DNA of 64,000 nt from Nocardioides massiliensis (GTDB taxonomy: Bacteria > Actinomycetota > Actinomycetes > Propionibacteriales > Nocardioidaceae). Position 1 is the first letter of the stretch; the number at the start of each line of letters is the position of its first letter. Of the stretch, positions 19,121-28,152 are shown piece after piece. The translations under genes and the position numbers were made by a program. Below the pieces are notes generated by a model, which saw nothing but the letters and a program-made list of their open reading frames with translations, did no database searches and was not told the DNA's origin. Where the stretch lies: the NCBI RefSeq assembly GCF_030811215.1, contig NZ_JAUSQM010000001.1, positions 3,348,001-3,412,000 of the forward strand. Direction: 5' to 3'.

Positions 19121-20878
19121 TCACCACTCGAGCGGAAGCCGGCTCGGCCGGGCGCCCGTGGGCGGGACGGCGTACTTGCGCAGCAGGAAGCTGGTGATCT
19201 GGCGGAACGCCGGGCCACCGACCGACCCGCCACCGCCACCGTTCGAGGGGTCCTGGACGACGACGTAGACGACGAAGCGCGGATCGTCGGCCGGTGCGAA
19301 GCCGGCGAACGACACCGTGAACCCGCGGTAGCAGGCACACTCGGCGTCGACCCGCTGCGCCGTACCGGTCTTGCCGGCCACGCGGTAGCCCTCGATGGCG
19401 GCCTGCGGCGCGGTGCCGCCCTCGGCGCGGGTGACCGTCTCCATCATCTCTGCGGTCGCGCGCGCCGCCTCCTCGCTGATGACGCGGGTGCTGCGGGCGT
19501 TGTCGGTGCCGACGTGGTTGCCGTTCTCGTCGACCGCGCTCCCCCGGATCACGCTGGGGCTGATGTAGACGCCGTCGTTGGCGATCGTGTTGACCGCGGC
19601 GGCCATCTGCAAGACGTTGACCGACACGCCCTGGCCGAAGGAGATCGTGTCGTGGTTGATCGGGCGCCAGCGCTCGGCCTTCGGGAGCAGGCCGCGAGCC
19701 TCACCACCGACGCCCACGCCGGTGCGGGAGCCGAGGCCGAAGCGGGCCAGGTAGTCGCGCAGCTCCGCGCTGCTGAGCTCGTCGGCGGCGAGCACCGTGC
19801 CGATGTTGGAGGACTTCGCGAGGACGCCGGCGAACGTCAGCCGCAGCCGGTCGTGCTGCCAGTAGTCGTTGATGACGCGGTCGGCGCGCGGCAGCTCGCC
19901 GGGCACCGTGATCTTGGTCTGCGGGGTGACCTTGCCCGCGTCGAGGAGTGCGGCGGCGGTGAGCACCTTCTGCACCGACCCCGGCTCGTAGACGTCGCTC
20001 AGCGCGCGTGAACCGAGGTCGGCCTCGGGGCTCAGCAGCGGGGCGTTGGCGTCGAAGGTCGGGTGGTCGGCGAGGGCGAGCACCTGGCCGGTGCGGACGT
20101 CGAGCGCGACGGCGGCGCCCGACTCGCCGCCGGACTGCTCGACGGTCTGGCGCAGGACGCGCTGGACGTACCACTGCACATCGCTGTCGATGGTCAGCTC
20201 GAGGTCCTTGCCGTCGCGCGGCTGCTCGATGCTGTTGTCGCCCAGCGGCAGGCGCGCTCCGCCGGAGCCGACCTCGTACGTCGCCTTGCCGTCGACGCCG
20301 TCGAGGTGGGTGTCGAAGGCGAGCTCGAGGCCACCCATCGCCTGGCCCTCGGCCCCGGTGAAGCCCAGCAGGTTGGCCGCCACGTCCTTGGCCGGGTAGG
20401 TCCGCACGGGGTCGCGACGGGTGCTCAGACCCTTGTAGCCGGCCTCGGCGACCTCCTCCACCACACGCTCGGCGATGGCGGCGGGGACACGGCGGGCGAT
20501 GTACTGGAAGCGCGTGTCCTCGCGCTGCAGACGGCCCAGCACCTCGAAGTAGTCGACGTCGAGGGAGGAGGCGACCATCCGGGCGATCGTGGGCGCGTGC
20601 GGCTTGGTCTCCAGCGGGTCGGCGACCACCATCAGCCCGTCGACCGACTCGGCCAACGGCGCACCGTTGCGGTCGAGGATCGCGCCGCGCCGCGCAGGCA
20701 GGATCTCCGTCTCCAGCCCGCGCTCACGCGACATCGAGGCGTAGGAGCCCGGGTCGATGCCCTGGAGCTGGAACAGGCGCGCGCCGAAGAACGACATCAC
20801 CACGGCGACGAGCACGATGCCGATGCGCAGCCGGACCACGGAGACCCGTCGGTGCCGGCGGACCAGCTCCTCCCTCAC
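19121..20878 (-). CDS. ftsI: Septal peptidoglycan transpeptidase FtsI (class B penicillin-binding protein, PBP3)
   Basis: Crosslinks septal peptidoglycan and is the target of beta-lactams (585 residues). One N-terminal transmembrane helix (about residues 18-36) is followed by the PBP dimerisation domain (ILPARRGAILDRNGAPLAES). The transpeptidase domain has the active-site SxxK with Ser301 in EPGSVQK, then SSN and KTGTAQ. The start is GTG at 20878, overlapping the ftsL stop by four bases. The extracellular Gly-rich loop near the C-terminus (PSNGGGGGSVGGPAF) is ordinary for the family. It acts with FtsW encoded downstream. Confidence 0.97.
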   Translation of the reverse strand: MREELVRRHRRVSVVRLRIGIVLVAVVMSFFGARLFQLQGIDPGSYASMSRERGLETEILPARRGAILDRNGAPLAESVDGLMVVADPLETKPHAPTIARMVASSLDVDYFEVLGRLQREDTRFQYIARRVPAAIAERVVEEVAEAGYKGLSTRRDPVRTYPAKDVAANLLGFTGAEGQAMGGLELAFDTHLDGVDGKATYEVGSGGARLPLGDNSIEQPRDGKDLELTIDSDVQWYVQRVLRQTVEQSGGESGAAVALDVRTGQVLALADHPTFDANAPLLSPEADLGSRALSDVYEPGSVQKVLTAAALLDAGKVTPQTKITVPGELPRADRVINDYWQHDRLRLTFAGVLAKSSNIGTVLAADELSSAELRDYLARFGLGSRTGVGVGGEARGLLPKAERWRPINHDTISFGQGVSVNVLQMAAAVNTIANDGVYISPSVIRGSAVDENGNHVGTDNARSTRVISEEAARATAEMMETVTRAEGGTAPQAAIEGYRVAGKTGTAQRVDAECACYRGFTVSFAGFAPADDPRFVVYVVVQDPSNGGGGGSVGGPAFRQITSFLLRKYAVPPTGARPSRLPLEW

Positions 20879-21414
20879 TGGTCAGCGCCTCGCCGGCCTG
20901 CCCGCGGGCGGACGGGATCGGGCGCCGTGCGGGCCGGGACGCGGACGACGACCGGCTCGGGGTCGAGGAAGCGGGGCTTGCTCACGTCGCGCTCCTGGAT
21001 GGCCATGCGGTCCTCGGCTCGGGCGGGGACCGGATTGCCGAGCACCGTACCGTCATCGAGGCGCAGGAACGCGGGAGCCGCGGCCGGGACCATGCCGAGT
21101 TTCTGCGCACGTTCGGCGACGCGCTGCGGGTTGCGCAGCAGCTGCAGCTCGCGCTCGAGCGCCTGTCGCTCGGCTGTCACCTTCATCGCCTGCGTCTCCA
21201 GCGCGGCCGCCGTGAAGCTGGCCTGCTGCAGGGAGGTGTTGAACATCAAGAGCCCGGCGACGCCGAGGACCAGCAGCGTCACCACGAGAGACACGAACGG
21301 GACCCGCGGCGTCGGGCGGCGCAGCCGGGGGACGACGCTGAGCCGGGCCTGCTCGAACGCCGACCCGGCGATGCGAGGGACGCGTACCCGTGCGGTGGGT
21401 GACGTGGTGCTCAT
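20875..21414 (-). CDS. ftsL: FtsL-like divisome protein
   Basis: A 179-residue bitopic membrane protein. A basic Pro/Arg-rich cytoplasmic region of about 40 residues precedes one transmembrane helix ([21 protein letters not shown]). A heptad-patterned extracellular coiled coil follows ([24 protein letters not shown]), and then a Pro-rich tail. Sequence similarity to E. coli FtsL is slight; the call rests on topology and position between rsmH and ftsI, where actinobacterial FtsL always lies. It overlaps rsmH (ATGA) and ftsI (GTGA) by four bases each, implying strict translational coupling. Confidence 0.9.
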   Translation of the reverse strand: MSTTSPTARVRVPRIAGSAFEQARLSVVPRLRRPTPRVPFVSLVVTLLVLGVAGLLMFNTSLQQASFTAAALETQAMKVTAERQALERELQLLRNPQRVAERAQKLGMVPAAAPAFLRLDDGTVLGNPVPARAEDRMAIQERDVSKPRFLDPEPVVVRVPARTAPDPVRPRAGRRGADQ

Positions 21415-22376
21415 GCTGCTGCTCCCCTCGGTCGGCGTACGCGCTCGGCGGCGCGCACCCGGACGGACCGTGCGCGTGGGTTGTCGGCGACCTCGGTCTC
21501 CGAGGCCTGCTCGGAGCCGCGCGTGACCAGCCGCAGCTCGGGTTGGTACTCCTCCGGCACGACCGGCATGTCGGGCGGAGCGTCGACGCGGGTACGACGG
21601 GCGAAGGCCTGCTTGGTGAGCCGGTCCTCGAGGGAGTGGTAGGACATGACGACCACGCGGCCGCCGAGCCCGACGGCGTCGATCGCGGCCGGCAGTGCCC
21701 GCTCCAGCACCTGGAGCTCGTCGTTGACCTCGATGCGCAGCGCCTGGAAGGTGCGCTTGGCGGGGTGGCCGCCGGTGCGCCGGGTCGCGGCGGGGATCGC
21801 GTCGCGGACCAGCTCGACGAGCCGGGCCGAGCGGGTGAAGGGCTCCTTCTCCCGGGCGGCCACGATGCGCGACACAATGCGGGAGGCGAACCGCTCCTCG
21901 CCGTACGCCCGCAGGATCCGCACGAGGTCCTCGGGGGCGTAGGTGTTGAGGACCTCCGCGGCGGTGATGCCGTCCCGGCCGTTCATCCGCATGTCGAGCG
22001 GCGCGTCCTCGGCGTAGGCGAAGCCGCGCTCGCGGACGTCGAGCTGCATCGAGGAGACGCCGAGGTCGAACAGCACGCCGTCGACGTGGGGGATGCCGAG
22101 GTCCGCGAGCACCTCGGGGATCTGGTCGTAGACCGCGTGCACCAGGGAGATCCGGTCGGCGTACGGCGCGAGCCGGGTGCGGGCCAGGTCCAGGGCGTCG
22201 GGGTCGCGGTCGATGCCGACCAGGTGCACGCCGGGGATGCGGGACAAGACGGCCTCGCTGTGGCCGCCCAGGCCGAGGGTGGCGTCGACGAGGACGGCGC
22301 CGGGGCGCTCCAACGGCGGGGTGAGCAGCGCGACGATGCGCTCGAGCAGGACGGGGACGTGGACCGGCCCGCCCAT
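21411..22376 (-). CDS. rsmH: 16S rRNA (cytosine(1402)-N(4))-methyltransferase
   Basis: Methylates N4 of C1402 in the 16S rRNA decoding centre (321 residues). It begins [20 protein letters not shown], has the SAM-binding motif [15 protein letters not shown] and the family signatures [29 protein letters not shown] and [29 protein letters not shown] is near the C-terminal third. The start is ATG at 22376; a TGA of a tiny upstream frame overlaps it (TGATG). The 276-base gap to mraZ is unusually long for this cluster. Confidence 0.97.
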   Translation of the reverse strand: MGGPVHVPVLLERIVALLTPPLERPGAVLVDATLGLGGHSEAVLSRIPGVHLVGIDRDPDALDLARTRLAPYADRISLVHAVYDQIPEVLADLGIPHVDGVLFDLGVSSMQLDVRERGFAYAEDAPLDMRMNGRDGITAAEVLNTYAPEDLVRILRAYGEERFASRIVSRIVAAREKEPFTRSARLVELVRDAIPAATRRTGGHPAKRTFQALRIEVNDELQVLERALPAAIDAVGLGGRVVVMSYHSLEDRLTKQAFARRTRVDAPPDMPVVPEEYQPELRLVTRGSEQASETEVADNPRARSVRVRAAERVRRPRGAAA

Positions 22377-22652
22377 CAGGAGCGTCCTACTCCCACGCCG
22401 TGCGCAGAGCTGCGCATGAGTGCTGCGTTCATCGACCCGACCCCAGTGCCTCGTTGACGTGTGCTGCTCGTGTCCTGCTCGGAATCGCCTGACCAGGTCC
22501 CCGCCCGCTCACTCTTGGGAAGCGTCCTCTGCCGCCGGGGAAGGTGCGTCAGATGACGAGAGGAGCGGGCGCGAGCCTCGTCCTGCGAGTCCGTCTGTTC
22601 AGTTGGTGCTGGTCCTGCCGGTGGTGCTGGTGGTGCTGGTGCTGCTCGCGGA
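22377..22652 (-). other. 276-bp mraZ-rsmH spacer, untranslated leader
   Basis: No convincing gene. Near mraZ it holds a low-complexity run of GTGCTGGT-type repeats (about 22599-22645). Next to rsmH it holds an 18-codon frame from ATG at 22432 whose TGA overlaps the rsmH ATG. In Mycobacterium a structured 'mraW' RNA is known upstream of this gene; no clear equivalent could be folded by eye here. Confidence 0.4.
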
Positions 22653-23084
22653 TCAGATGACGCCGGGGAAGACCTCTTCGGAGAGGTCCGCGAAGGCCTG
22701 CTCCTGCTCGTTGCTGTAGCTCTGCCAGGAGTCGGCGTCCCAGATCTCGACGCGGTTCATCGCGCCGATCACGACGCACTCGCGACTGAGCGAGGCGTAC
22801 TCCCGCAGCATCGGCGGGATCGTGATGCGGCCCTGCTTGTCGGGCTTCTCGTCGGACGCGCCGGCGAAGAACATCCGGACGTAGTCCCGGGCGCCCCGGT
22901 TGGTCACCGGCGCCTCCCGCAGCCGCTCGGTGAGCTTGCCGAACTCCTCCATCGACCACACGTAGAGGCAGCGCTCCTGCCCTCGTGTGACCACCAGACC
23001 CTCCGTCAGCTCGTCGCGGAACTTCGCCGGGAGGAACAGCCGGCCCTTGTCATCGAGCCGCGGGGTGTAGGTGCCGAAGAACAT
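22653..23084 (-). CDS. mraZ: MraZ transcriptional regulator of the division cluster
   Basis: A 143-residue DNA-binding protein with two AbrB-like MraZ repeats, first [26 protein letters not shown], second [18 protein letters not shown]. It represses its own operon in E. coli by binding short direct repeats. ATG at 23084 was chosen because it gives the exact family length and start, with GGGAGG 6 bases upstream. An in-frame ATG at 23114 would add ten residues. Four GTGG(A/T)G boxes at 10-bp spacing lie 34-69 bases upstream and overlap the likely promoter, so autoregulation is strongly suggested. Confidence 0.97.
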   Translation of the reverse strand: MFFGTYTPRLDDKGRLFLPAKFRDELTEGLVVTRGQERCLYVWSMEEFGKLTERLREAPVTNRGARDYVRMFFAGASDEKPDKQGRITIPPMLREYASLSRECVVIGAMNRVEIWDADSWQSYSNEQEQAFADLSEEVFPGVI

Positions 23085-23117
23085 CTGCACCTCCCGGGTC
23101 CGAGGACGCGCCATGTC

Positions 23118-23159
23118 CTCCACTACGCACCACCATACTCCACTTCGCTCCACCGTCAA
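23118..23159 (-). promoter_or_regulatory. mraZ promoter with four tandem MraZ boxes
   Basis: On the minus strand GTGGAG, GTGGAG, GTGGTG and GTGGAG start at 23153, 23143, 23133 and 23123, exactly 10 bp apart, on one face of the helix. E. coli MraZ binds TGGGN repeats with the same 10-bp period. TTGACG (23159-23154) directly precedes the first box, and TATGGT 16 bases later overlaps boxes two and three, so bound MraZ would cover the promoter. Confidence 0.8.
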
Positions 23160-23439
23160 CCATTTTCGGCAGCAAAGTTCCGCGGACTTCCGCGCTGACC
23201 TGCGCGTTCGTCCGTACGCCGGCCCGCCCGTGCCGACGGTGTGGCAGCACCGCGTCGGCGTTCGTGCGGCACCCGGGGGGTGCGGCGGGGAGCGAAGTGG
23301 TGCAGAAGGTGGGGGAAGGTGGGGAATCCGGCGGGCCGGACCGGCCGCGGCGCTTGCTGCCATGCGGTTGACTAGGCCCTGAGCCGACGGCCGGTCCCCC
23401 TGTATCCCGGTCGTGCCCGATCAGCACGAGGGAGTGCGC
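23160..23439. other. Divergent intergenic region between mraZ and moxR
   Basis: No gene seen. On the plus strand TGGGG occurs at 23310-23314 and 23320-23324, 10 bp apart, with a nearby GTGGTG at 23297-23302. These resemble MraZ boxes facing the moxR operon. TTGACT at about 23368 is a possible -35 for moxR, without a well-spaced -10. Confidence 0.4.
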
Positions 23440-24459
23440 GTGACCGCAATCGACCAGCGGACCGACGGTCCTGCGGGTGACGCCCGCGACGACCTCGCCC
23501 ACGAGCTCGACCACCTGCGGCAGGTGTGCGCCCGGGTCGCCGCCAACGTCGGTCGGGTCATCGAGGGCAAGCCCGAGGTCGTGCGGATCGCCCTGGTCGC
23601 GCTGCTCGCCGAAGGACACCTGCTCCTGGAGGACGTGCCCGGCGTCGGCAAGACGATGTTGAGCAAGTCGCTGGCGCGCTCGATCGACGCCACGGTGCGG
23701 CGCATCCAGTTCACCCCGGACCTGCTGCCCTCCGACATCACCGGCGTGTCGGTCTTCAACCAGCAGACCCGCGAGTTCGAGTTCCGGCCCGGCGGGATCT
23801 TCGCCAACATCGTGGTCGGCGACGAGATCAACCGCGCCTCCCCCAAGACGCAGTCGGCGCTGCTGGAGTGCATGGAGGAGCGCCAGGTCTCCGTGGACGG
23901 GACGACCTACCGGCTCGAGACGCCGTTCATCGTGATCGCCACCCAGAACCCCGTGGAGATGGAGGGCACCTACGCCCTGCCCGAGGCCCAGCGCGACCGG
24001 TTCCTCGCTCGCGTCTCGATAGGCTACCCCGTCGCCCGCGCCGAGGTCGCGATGCTCGCCAACCACGCCGGCGGCTCCGACCCGCTCGACGGGCTCACCG
24101 CCGTGACGGACGCGACGGAGGTGCGCACGCTGATCGGCACCGTGCGCCGGGTCCACGTCTCCCCCGCCGTCCAGCAGTACGCCGTCGCGATCGTCGGCGG
24201 CACCCGCACCTCCCCCGACCTCCTGCTCGGCGCCTCACCGCGCGCGACGCTGCACCTCGTGCGTGCAGCCAAGGCGGCCGCCGCCCTCGACGGGCGTTCC
24301 TACGTGCTGCCCGACGACGTCGCCGGCCTGGTGCGCACCGTCCTGTCCCACCGGCTCCTGCCGACCGTCGAGGCGTCGCTGCGAGGACGCGACCCCGAGG
24401 CAGTCCTGGAGGAGATCGCGGCGCAGACCCCTGTCCCCGCCGGCGCTCACCGTGCGTGA
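23440..24459 (+). CDS. MoxR-family AAA+ ATPase
   Basis: A 339-residue AAA+ chaperone-like ATPase. MoxR proteins usually help fold or activate partner complexes, typically with DUF58/VWA proteins encoded next to them. Walker A is EDVPGVGKTMLS, Walker B is VVGDEINRASPKTQSALLE and sensor 1 is VIATQNPVEMEGTYALPEAQRDRF. The C-terminal lid domain includes SPRATLHLVRAAKAAA. GTG at 23440 was chosen because GAGGGAG lies 5 bases upstream. An earlier in-frame GTG at 23413 lacks a ribosome site. It overlaps the following DUF58 gene by eight bases, forming a three-gene operon. Confidence 0.93.
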   Translation: MTAIDQRTDGPAGDARDDLAHELDHLRQVCARVAANVGRVIEGKPEVVRIALVALLAEGHLLLEDVPGVGKTMLSKSLARSIDATVRRIQFTPDLLPSDITGVSVFNQQTREFEFRPGGIFANIVVGDEINRASPKTQSALLECMEERQVSVDGTTYRLETPFIVIATQNPVEMEGTYALPEAQRDRFLARVSIGYPVARAEVAMLANHAGGSDPLDGLTAVTDATEVRTLIGTVRRVHVSPAVQQYAVAIVGGTRTSPDLLLGASPRATLHLVRAAKAAAALDGRSYVLPDDVAGLVRTVLSHRLLPTVEASLRGRDPEAVLEEIAAQTPVPAGAHRA

Positions 24460-25714
24460 GGCGTTCCGCTCACTGACGACCCGCGGTCGGGCCTTCCTGG
24501 CCGCCGGGCTGACGGCCGGGATCTGTGCCGTGCTGCTCGGCCAGGACGATCTGCTGCGCGTCGCCGCGCTTCTCGCCGTCCTGCCGGTGGTCGCGGCGTG
24601 GTTGACGGCGCGCCGCCGCGACCGGTTGTCGTTGCGACGCCACGTCGCGCCCGACCGGATCACCGTCGGACAGGAGGCGGCGGTCACCCTCACGGTCGTC
24701 AACGGCGGCGCGGGCGCCGTCGGCTCGCTGCTCCTGGAGGAGCAGGTGCCCTTCACGCTCGGCAGCCGTCCCCGATTCCTCGTCCCGCGCATCGAGGGCA
24801 ACCACGCGATCGACCTGGTCTACCGCGTCCGCCCCGAGCTGCGTGGCCGCTACCCGTTGGGTCCGCTGCGGGTCCGGGTCGACGATCCCTTCGGGATGCT
24901 CGAGCTCTCCCGCACGTTCCACCGCACCGAGCACGTGACGGTCCTGCCCCCGGTCGAGGCGCTGCCCGCGATCGGACTGGGTGGCGGCGCGTCGGGCTCC
25001 GGCGACCACCGGACCCGCGCCTTCGCCGTCGGCAGTGCCGAGGACGTGACGGTGCGCGACTACCGCCGCGGCGACGACCTGCGCCGGGTCCACTGGCGCA
25101 GCAGCGCCCGCGTCGGCGAGCTGATGGTCCGTCGCGAGGAGCAGCCCTGGGAGTCCCGCGCCACGGTCCTGCTCGACAACCGGGCCGGAGCGCACGCCGG
25201 CACCGGAGCCCTGTCGTCATTCGAGACGGCCGTGCGTGCCGCCGCCTCGGTCGGGTCCCACCTGGCCGCGCTCGGCCACCAGGTCGACCTCGTCACCTCC
25301 GCCGGCCGGTTGCACGCGGGTCTGCCGCACCCCGCCCACGACCGCGGGCGCGCCGGCGACACCCGCCAGCTGCTGGACTCGCTTGCGGTCATCGCGACCC
25401 ACGACACCGCCCGCTGGGAGGCCGCCGCCGCCGAGGAGCTGCGCCCCGGCGGCATCGTCGTCGCCGTCCTCGGCAGCGTGCACGAGCCGGACCGCCGCGC
25501 CCTGGCCCGGCTGCGCCAGCACGCCGGCACCGCGCTGGCGATCGTGCTCGACACCCCCGCGTGGGCAGGGACCGCGCGCGCCCAGGCCCCCGATGGTGAC
25601 GGGGTCGCGACCTGGTTGGGCACGCAGGGCTGGCGCGCCGTGGTCGCCGGTCCTCGCGATCGCCTGCCCGAGGTCTGGCGCGAGCTGGGCGCCACCGCGG
25701 GAGCCCGGCGATGA
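24452..25714 (+). CDS. DUF58-domain membrane protein
   Basis: A 420-residue protein with two short N-terminal hydrophobic segments (RAFLAAGLTAGICAVLLG and LLRVAALLAVLPVVAAWLT). A beta-sandwich region follows, then the DUF58 signature YRRGDDLRRVHWRSSARVGELMVRREE at about residue 205. The remainder is VWA-like (ATVLLDNRAG, FETAVRAAASVGSHL). DUF58 proteins are regular partners of MoxR ATPases; their exact function is unknown. The start is GTG at 24452, inside the moxR stop. Its stop overlaps the transglutaminase start (ATGA). Confidence 0.88.
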   Translation: MREAFRSLTTRGRAFLAAGLTAGICAVLLGQDDLLRVAALLAVLPVVAAWLTARRRDRLSLRRHVAPDRITVGQEAAVTLTVVNGGAGAVGSLLLEEQVPFTLGSRPRFLVPRIEGNHAIDLVYRVRPELRGRYPLGPLRVRVDDPFGMLELSRTFHRTEHVTVLPPVEALPAIGLGGGASGSGDHRTRAFAVGSAEDVTVRDYRRGDDLRRVHWRSSARVGELMVRREEQPWESRATVLLDNRAGAHAGTGALSSFETAVRAAASVGSHLAALGHQVDLVTSAGRLHAGLPHPAHDRGRAGDTRQLLDSLAVIATHDTARWEAAAAEELRPGGIVVAVLGSVHEPDRRALARLRQHAGTALAIVLDTPAWAGTARAQAPDGDGVATWLGTQGWRAVVAGPRDRLPEVWRELGATAGARR

Positions 25715-28113
25715 GGCCCGGCCGCAGCGGGCGCGTCGGCCGGGTCGACGACCTCGCCTCCACCGTCGTGGCGGCCCTGACGATCGGGGTGGCGCTGCTC
25801 GCGTGGACGCCGTTCGTCGAGGACCGGGACGGACTGATGCTGCAGGTCGCCGGTGTGCTCGCCGTGGTCGGGCTGTCCGGGTGGGGCCTGCGCGCCCTCG
25901 GCACCCCCTGGATCGTGGTGCCGTGCGGTCAGCTCGCCGCGCTGCTGGTCTGGGCGACCGGCCGGTGGGTGCCCGAGTCCGCGCTGGGCGGCTGGGTCCC
26001 GACGGTCGAGTCCGTCACGGCACTGGTCGACGAGGTGCGCGCCGGCGTCACCGCCGCGCAGCAGTACTCCGCCCCGGTTGCGGCGGACGTCACCGAGCTG
26101 GCCGTGCTCCTGACGCTCGCGGCCGCGGCCTGCGCTCTCCTGGTCGACCTGTTCGCCTGCACCTGGCGCGTCGTCCCGCTGGCCGGGTTGCCGTTGCTGC
26201 TGGTCTACACGGTGCCGGCGGGACTCATCGGGGCAGCCGTCCCGTGGTGGGTGTTCGCACTCTCCGCGGTGGGCTTCTTGTTCCTCATCGCCCGCGACCA
26301 TGCGCGGCGGGTGCGCCAGTGGGGCCACGCCGCCCGCACCAGTGAGCGGACCCGTCCGGGTCTCGCTGCCCCGGTCATCGGAGTCCTCACTGTCAGCGCT
26401 GCGTTGCTCGCCCCGTCGGTCGTGCCCGTCGTCGCGGGCGGTCTGCCGAGCGGGGTCGTCGGCGGTGGTGGAGGAAACACCGTCGAGATCTCCAACCCGA
26501 TGATCGACCTGCGCCGCGACCTCAACCGCGGGCAGGACCTGGACCTCGTCCGGTTCACGACCGACGACCCCGACCCGAGCTACCTGCGGCTCGCGGTCCT
26601 CGACGAGTACGACGGCGACGCCTGGCGCCCGGTGGAGCGCCAGATCCCGTCGGAGCAGCGGGTCGCAGGAGCGCTGCCGCGGCCCAGCGGCCTCGCCCGG
26701 TCGGTGGAGACGCGCGAGCGGCAGATGTCGATCACGACGTCGCCGTCCTTCGACTCGGTCTGGCTCCCGCTCCCCTACCCGGCGGCCGCAGCCAGCATCG
26801 ACGGCGACTGGCGCTACGACCGCGCGACCCTCGACGTCGTCTCGGCGCAGGAGGACCAGACGACGCGGGCCTTGCAATACACCGCCCGCAGTCTCGAGGT
26901 CGACTACGACCCGGTCGCGATGGACGATGCGGCAGCGCCCCGGCGGGCGGTCACCGACCGCTACCTGCAGCTGCCCGACGACCTGCCCGACGTGGTCGCG
27001 GCGTACGCCGAGGAGGCCGTCGGTGACGCGGAGTCCCACTGGCAGCAGGCAGTGCGGCTGCAGAACTGGTTCCAGGACCCCCAGCGCTTCACCTACAGCC
27101 TGGAGCGGGCGCCGGCCAGCGCCGAGGGCGAGGACCTGGAGCAGTTCCTGCGTCCGGGTCCCGACGGCCGGGTCGGCTATTGCGAGCAGTTCGCCGCCTC
27201 GATGGCGCTGATGGCGCGCACGCTCGGGATCCCGTCACGGGTCGCCGTGGGCTTCCTGCGGCCGGAGTCGACCGGTGAGCGGTCGTGGACCTACAGCGCC
27301 CACGACATGCACGCCTGGCCGGAGATCTTCCTCGAGGGCCATGGCTGGGTGCGCTTCGAGCCGACGCCGACCAGCCACACCAGCGCCGTACCCGCCTACA
27401 CCCGCTCCGCCGACTCGCCCGCGCCCGACGTGCCGGAGCCCCAGCCGAGCGCCGCGCCGTCCCAGCCCACCGCGCCGACCGCGGCTCCCGACGTACCCCA
27501 GGCCTCCGACGTCCCCGACCCCACCGGCACGACGAGCAACGACTCGGGGGCCGGGTGGATCGGGTGGACGGCGTTGCTCGTCCTCGTCCTCGCCGGCGCG
27601 GCGTCCACCCCGCGCGTCCTGCGTCGTGCGCGTGCGAGCCGTCGCTGGCGGGAAGCCGGCGACGAGGACCGACGGCGGGCCGAGGCCGCGTGGGCGGAGG
27701 TCCGGGACCTCGCGGTCGACACCGGGCAGCCGTGGTACGCCGGAGAGAGCCCGCGTGTCACGGGACGCCGGTTGGCGGCACGGCTCCACGACCCCGAGGC
27801 GGACCCGCGCGCGTGCCCCCACCCGGACGGGGCAGCAGGTGCCGCCGCGGCGGCTGCTGCCATCGGGCGGATCGTGCACGCGGTGGAGCGGGCGCGCTAC
27901 TCACCCGCCCCGGTCGACGGCTCGGGGCTCACCGGTGACGTGGACCGGGTCCGGGTCGCGCTGCTGGCCGAGGCCGGGCCGCGACGCGCGCGCCGGGCCG
28001 TCTGGCTGCCGCGGTCACTGTGGCGCGCCGAGGTCCGCACTGCGGACCTGGACGGCGAGGACGAAGGTGTCGAGGACGACGACCGGCTGGAGCGGACCGG
28101 CGCGAACGCCTAG
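25711..28113 (+). CDS. TgpA-like transglutaminase, DUF3488 membrane protein
   Basis: An 800-residue membrane protein. The first about 220 residues hold some six hydrophobic segments (DUF3488 part). An extracellular domain follows (WLPLPYPA), then the transglutaminase-like core with Cys491 in GYCEQFAASMALMARTLGIP and the histidine in HDMHAWPEIFLEGHGWVRFEPTP (His534). A Pro/Ala-rich stretch (about 565-610) leads to one more transmembrane helix and a cytoplasmic Arg-rich tail. The catalytic Cys and His are intact, so activity is likely. The substrate is unknown; a wall or surface protein is plausible given the neighbours. ATG at 25711 overlaps the DUF58 stop. Confidence 0.92.
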   Translation: MRPGRSGRVGRVDDLASTVVAALTIGVALLAWTPFVEDRDGLMLQVAGVLAVVGLSGWGLRALGTPWIVVPCGQLAALLVWATGRWVPESALGGWVPTVESVTALVDEVRAGVTAAQQYSAPVAADVTELAVLLTLAAAACALLVDLFACTWRVVPLAGLPLLLVYTVPAGLIGAAVPWWVFALSAVGFLFLIARDHARRVRQWGHAARTSERTRPGLAAPVIGVLTVSAALLAPSVVPVVAGGLPSGVVGGGGGNTVEISNPMIDLRRDLNRGQDLDLVRFTTDDPDPSYLRLAVLDEYDGDAWRPVERQIPSEQRVAGALPRPSGLARSVETRERQMSITTSPSFDSVWLPLPYPAAAASIDGDWRYDRATLDVVSAQEDQTTRALQYTARSLEVDYDPVAMDDAAAPRRAVTDRYLQLPDDLPDVVAAYAEEAVGDAESHWQQAVRLQNWFQDPQRFTYSLERAPASAEGEDLEQFLRPGPDGRVGYCEQFAASMALMARTLGIPSRVAVGFLRPESTGERSWTYSAHDMHAWPEIFLEGHGWVRFEPTPTSHTSAVPAYTRSADSPAPDVPEPQPSAAPSQPTAPTAAPDVPQASDVPDPTGTTSNDSGAGWIGWTALLVLVLAGAASTPRVLRRARASRRWREAGDEDRRRAEAAWAEVRDLAVDTGQPWYAGESPRVTGRRLAARLHDPEADPRACPHPDGAAGAAAAAAAIGRIVHAVERARYSPAPVDGSGLTGDVDRVRVALLAEAGPRRARRAVWLPRSLWRAEVRTADLDGEDEGVEDDDRLERTGANA

Positions 28114-28133
28114 CAGCAACGGGCAGCGACGAA

Positions 28134-28152
28134 CAACGGCTAGAAGCCGTTG
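28134..28152. terminator. Bidirectional hairpin between convergent genes
   Basis: CAACGGCT (28134-28141) pairs with AGCCGTTG (28145-28152) around AGA. It lies 20 bases after the transglutaminase stop and covers the last codons of the convergent DUF3040 gene, whose TAG stop sits in it. It probably ends both transcripts. Confidence 0.55.

Noticed and set aside
22549-22959. 136-codon frame ending in the mraZ-rsmH spacer
   Set aside because: It is mostly another frame of mraZ followed by His/Gln codons from a GTGCTGGT-type repeat; no family features.
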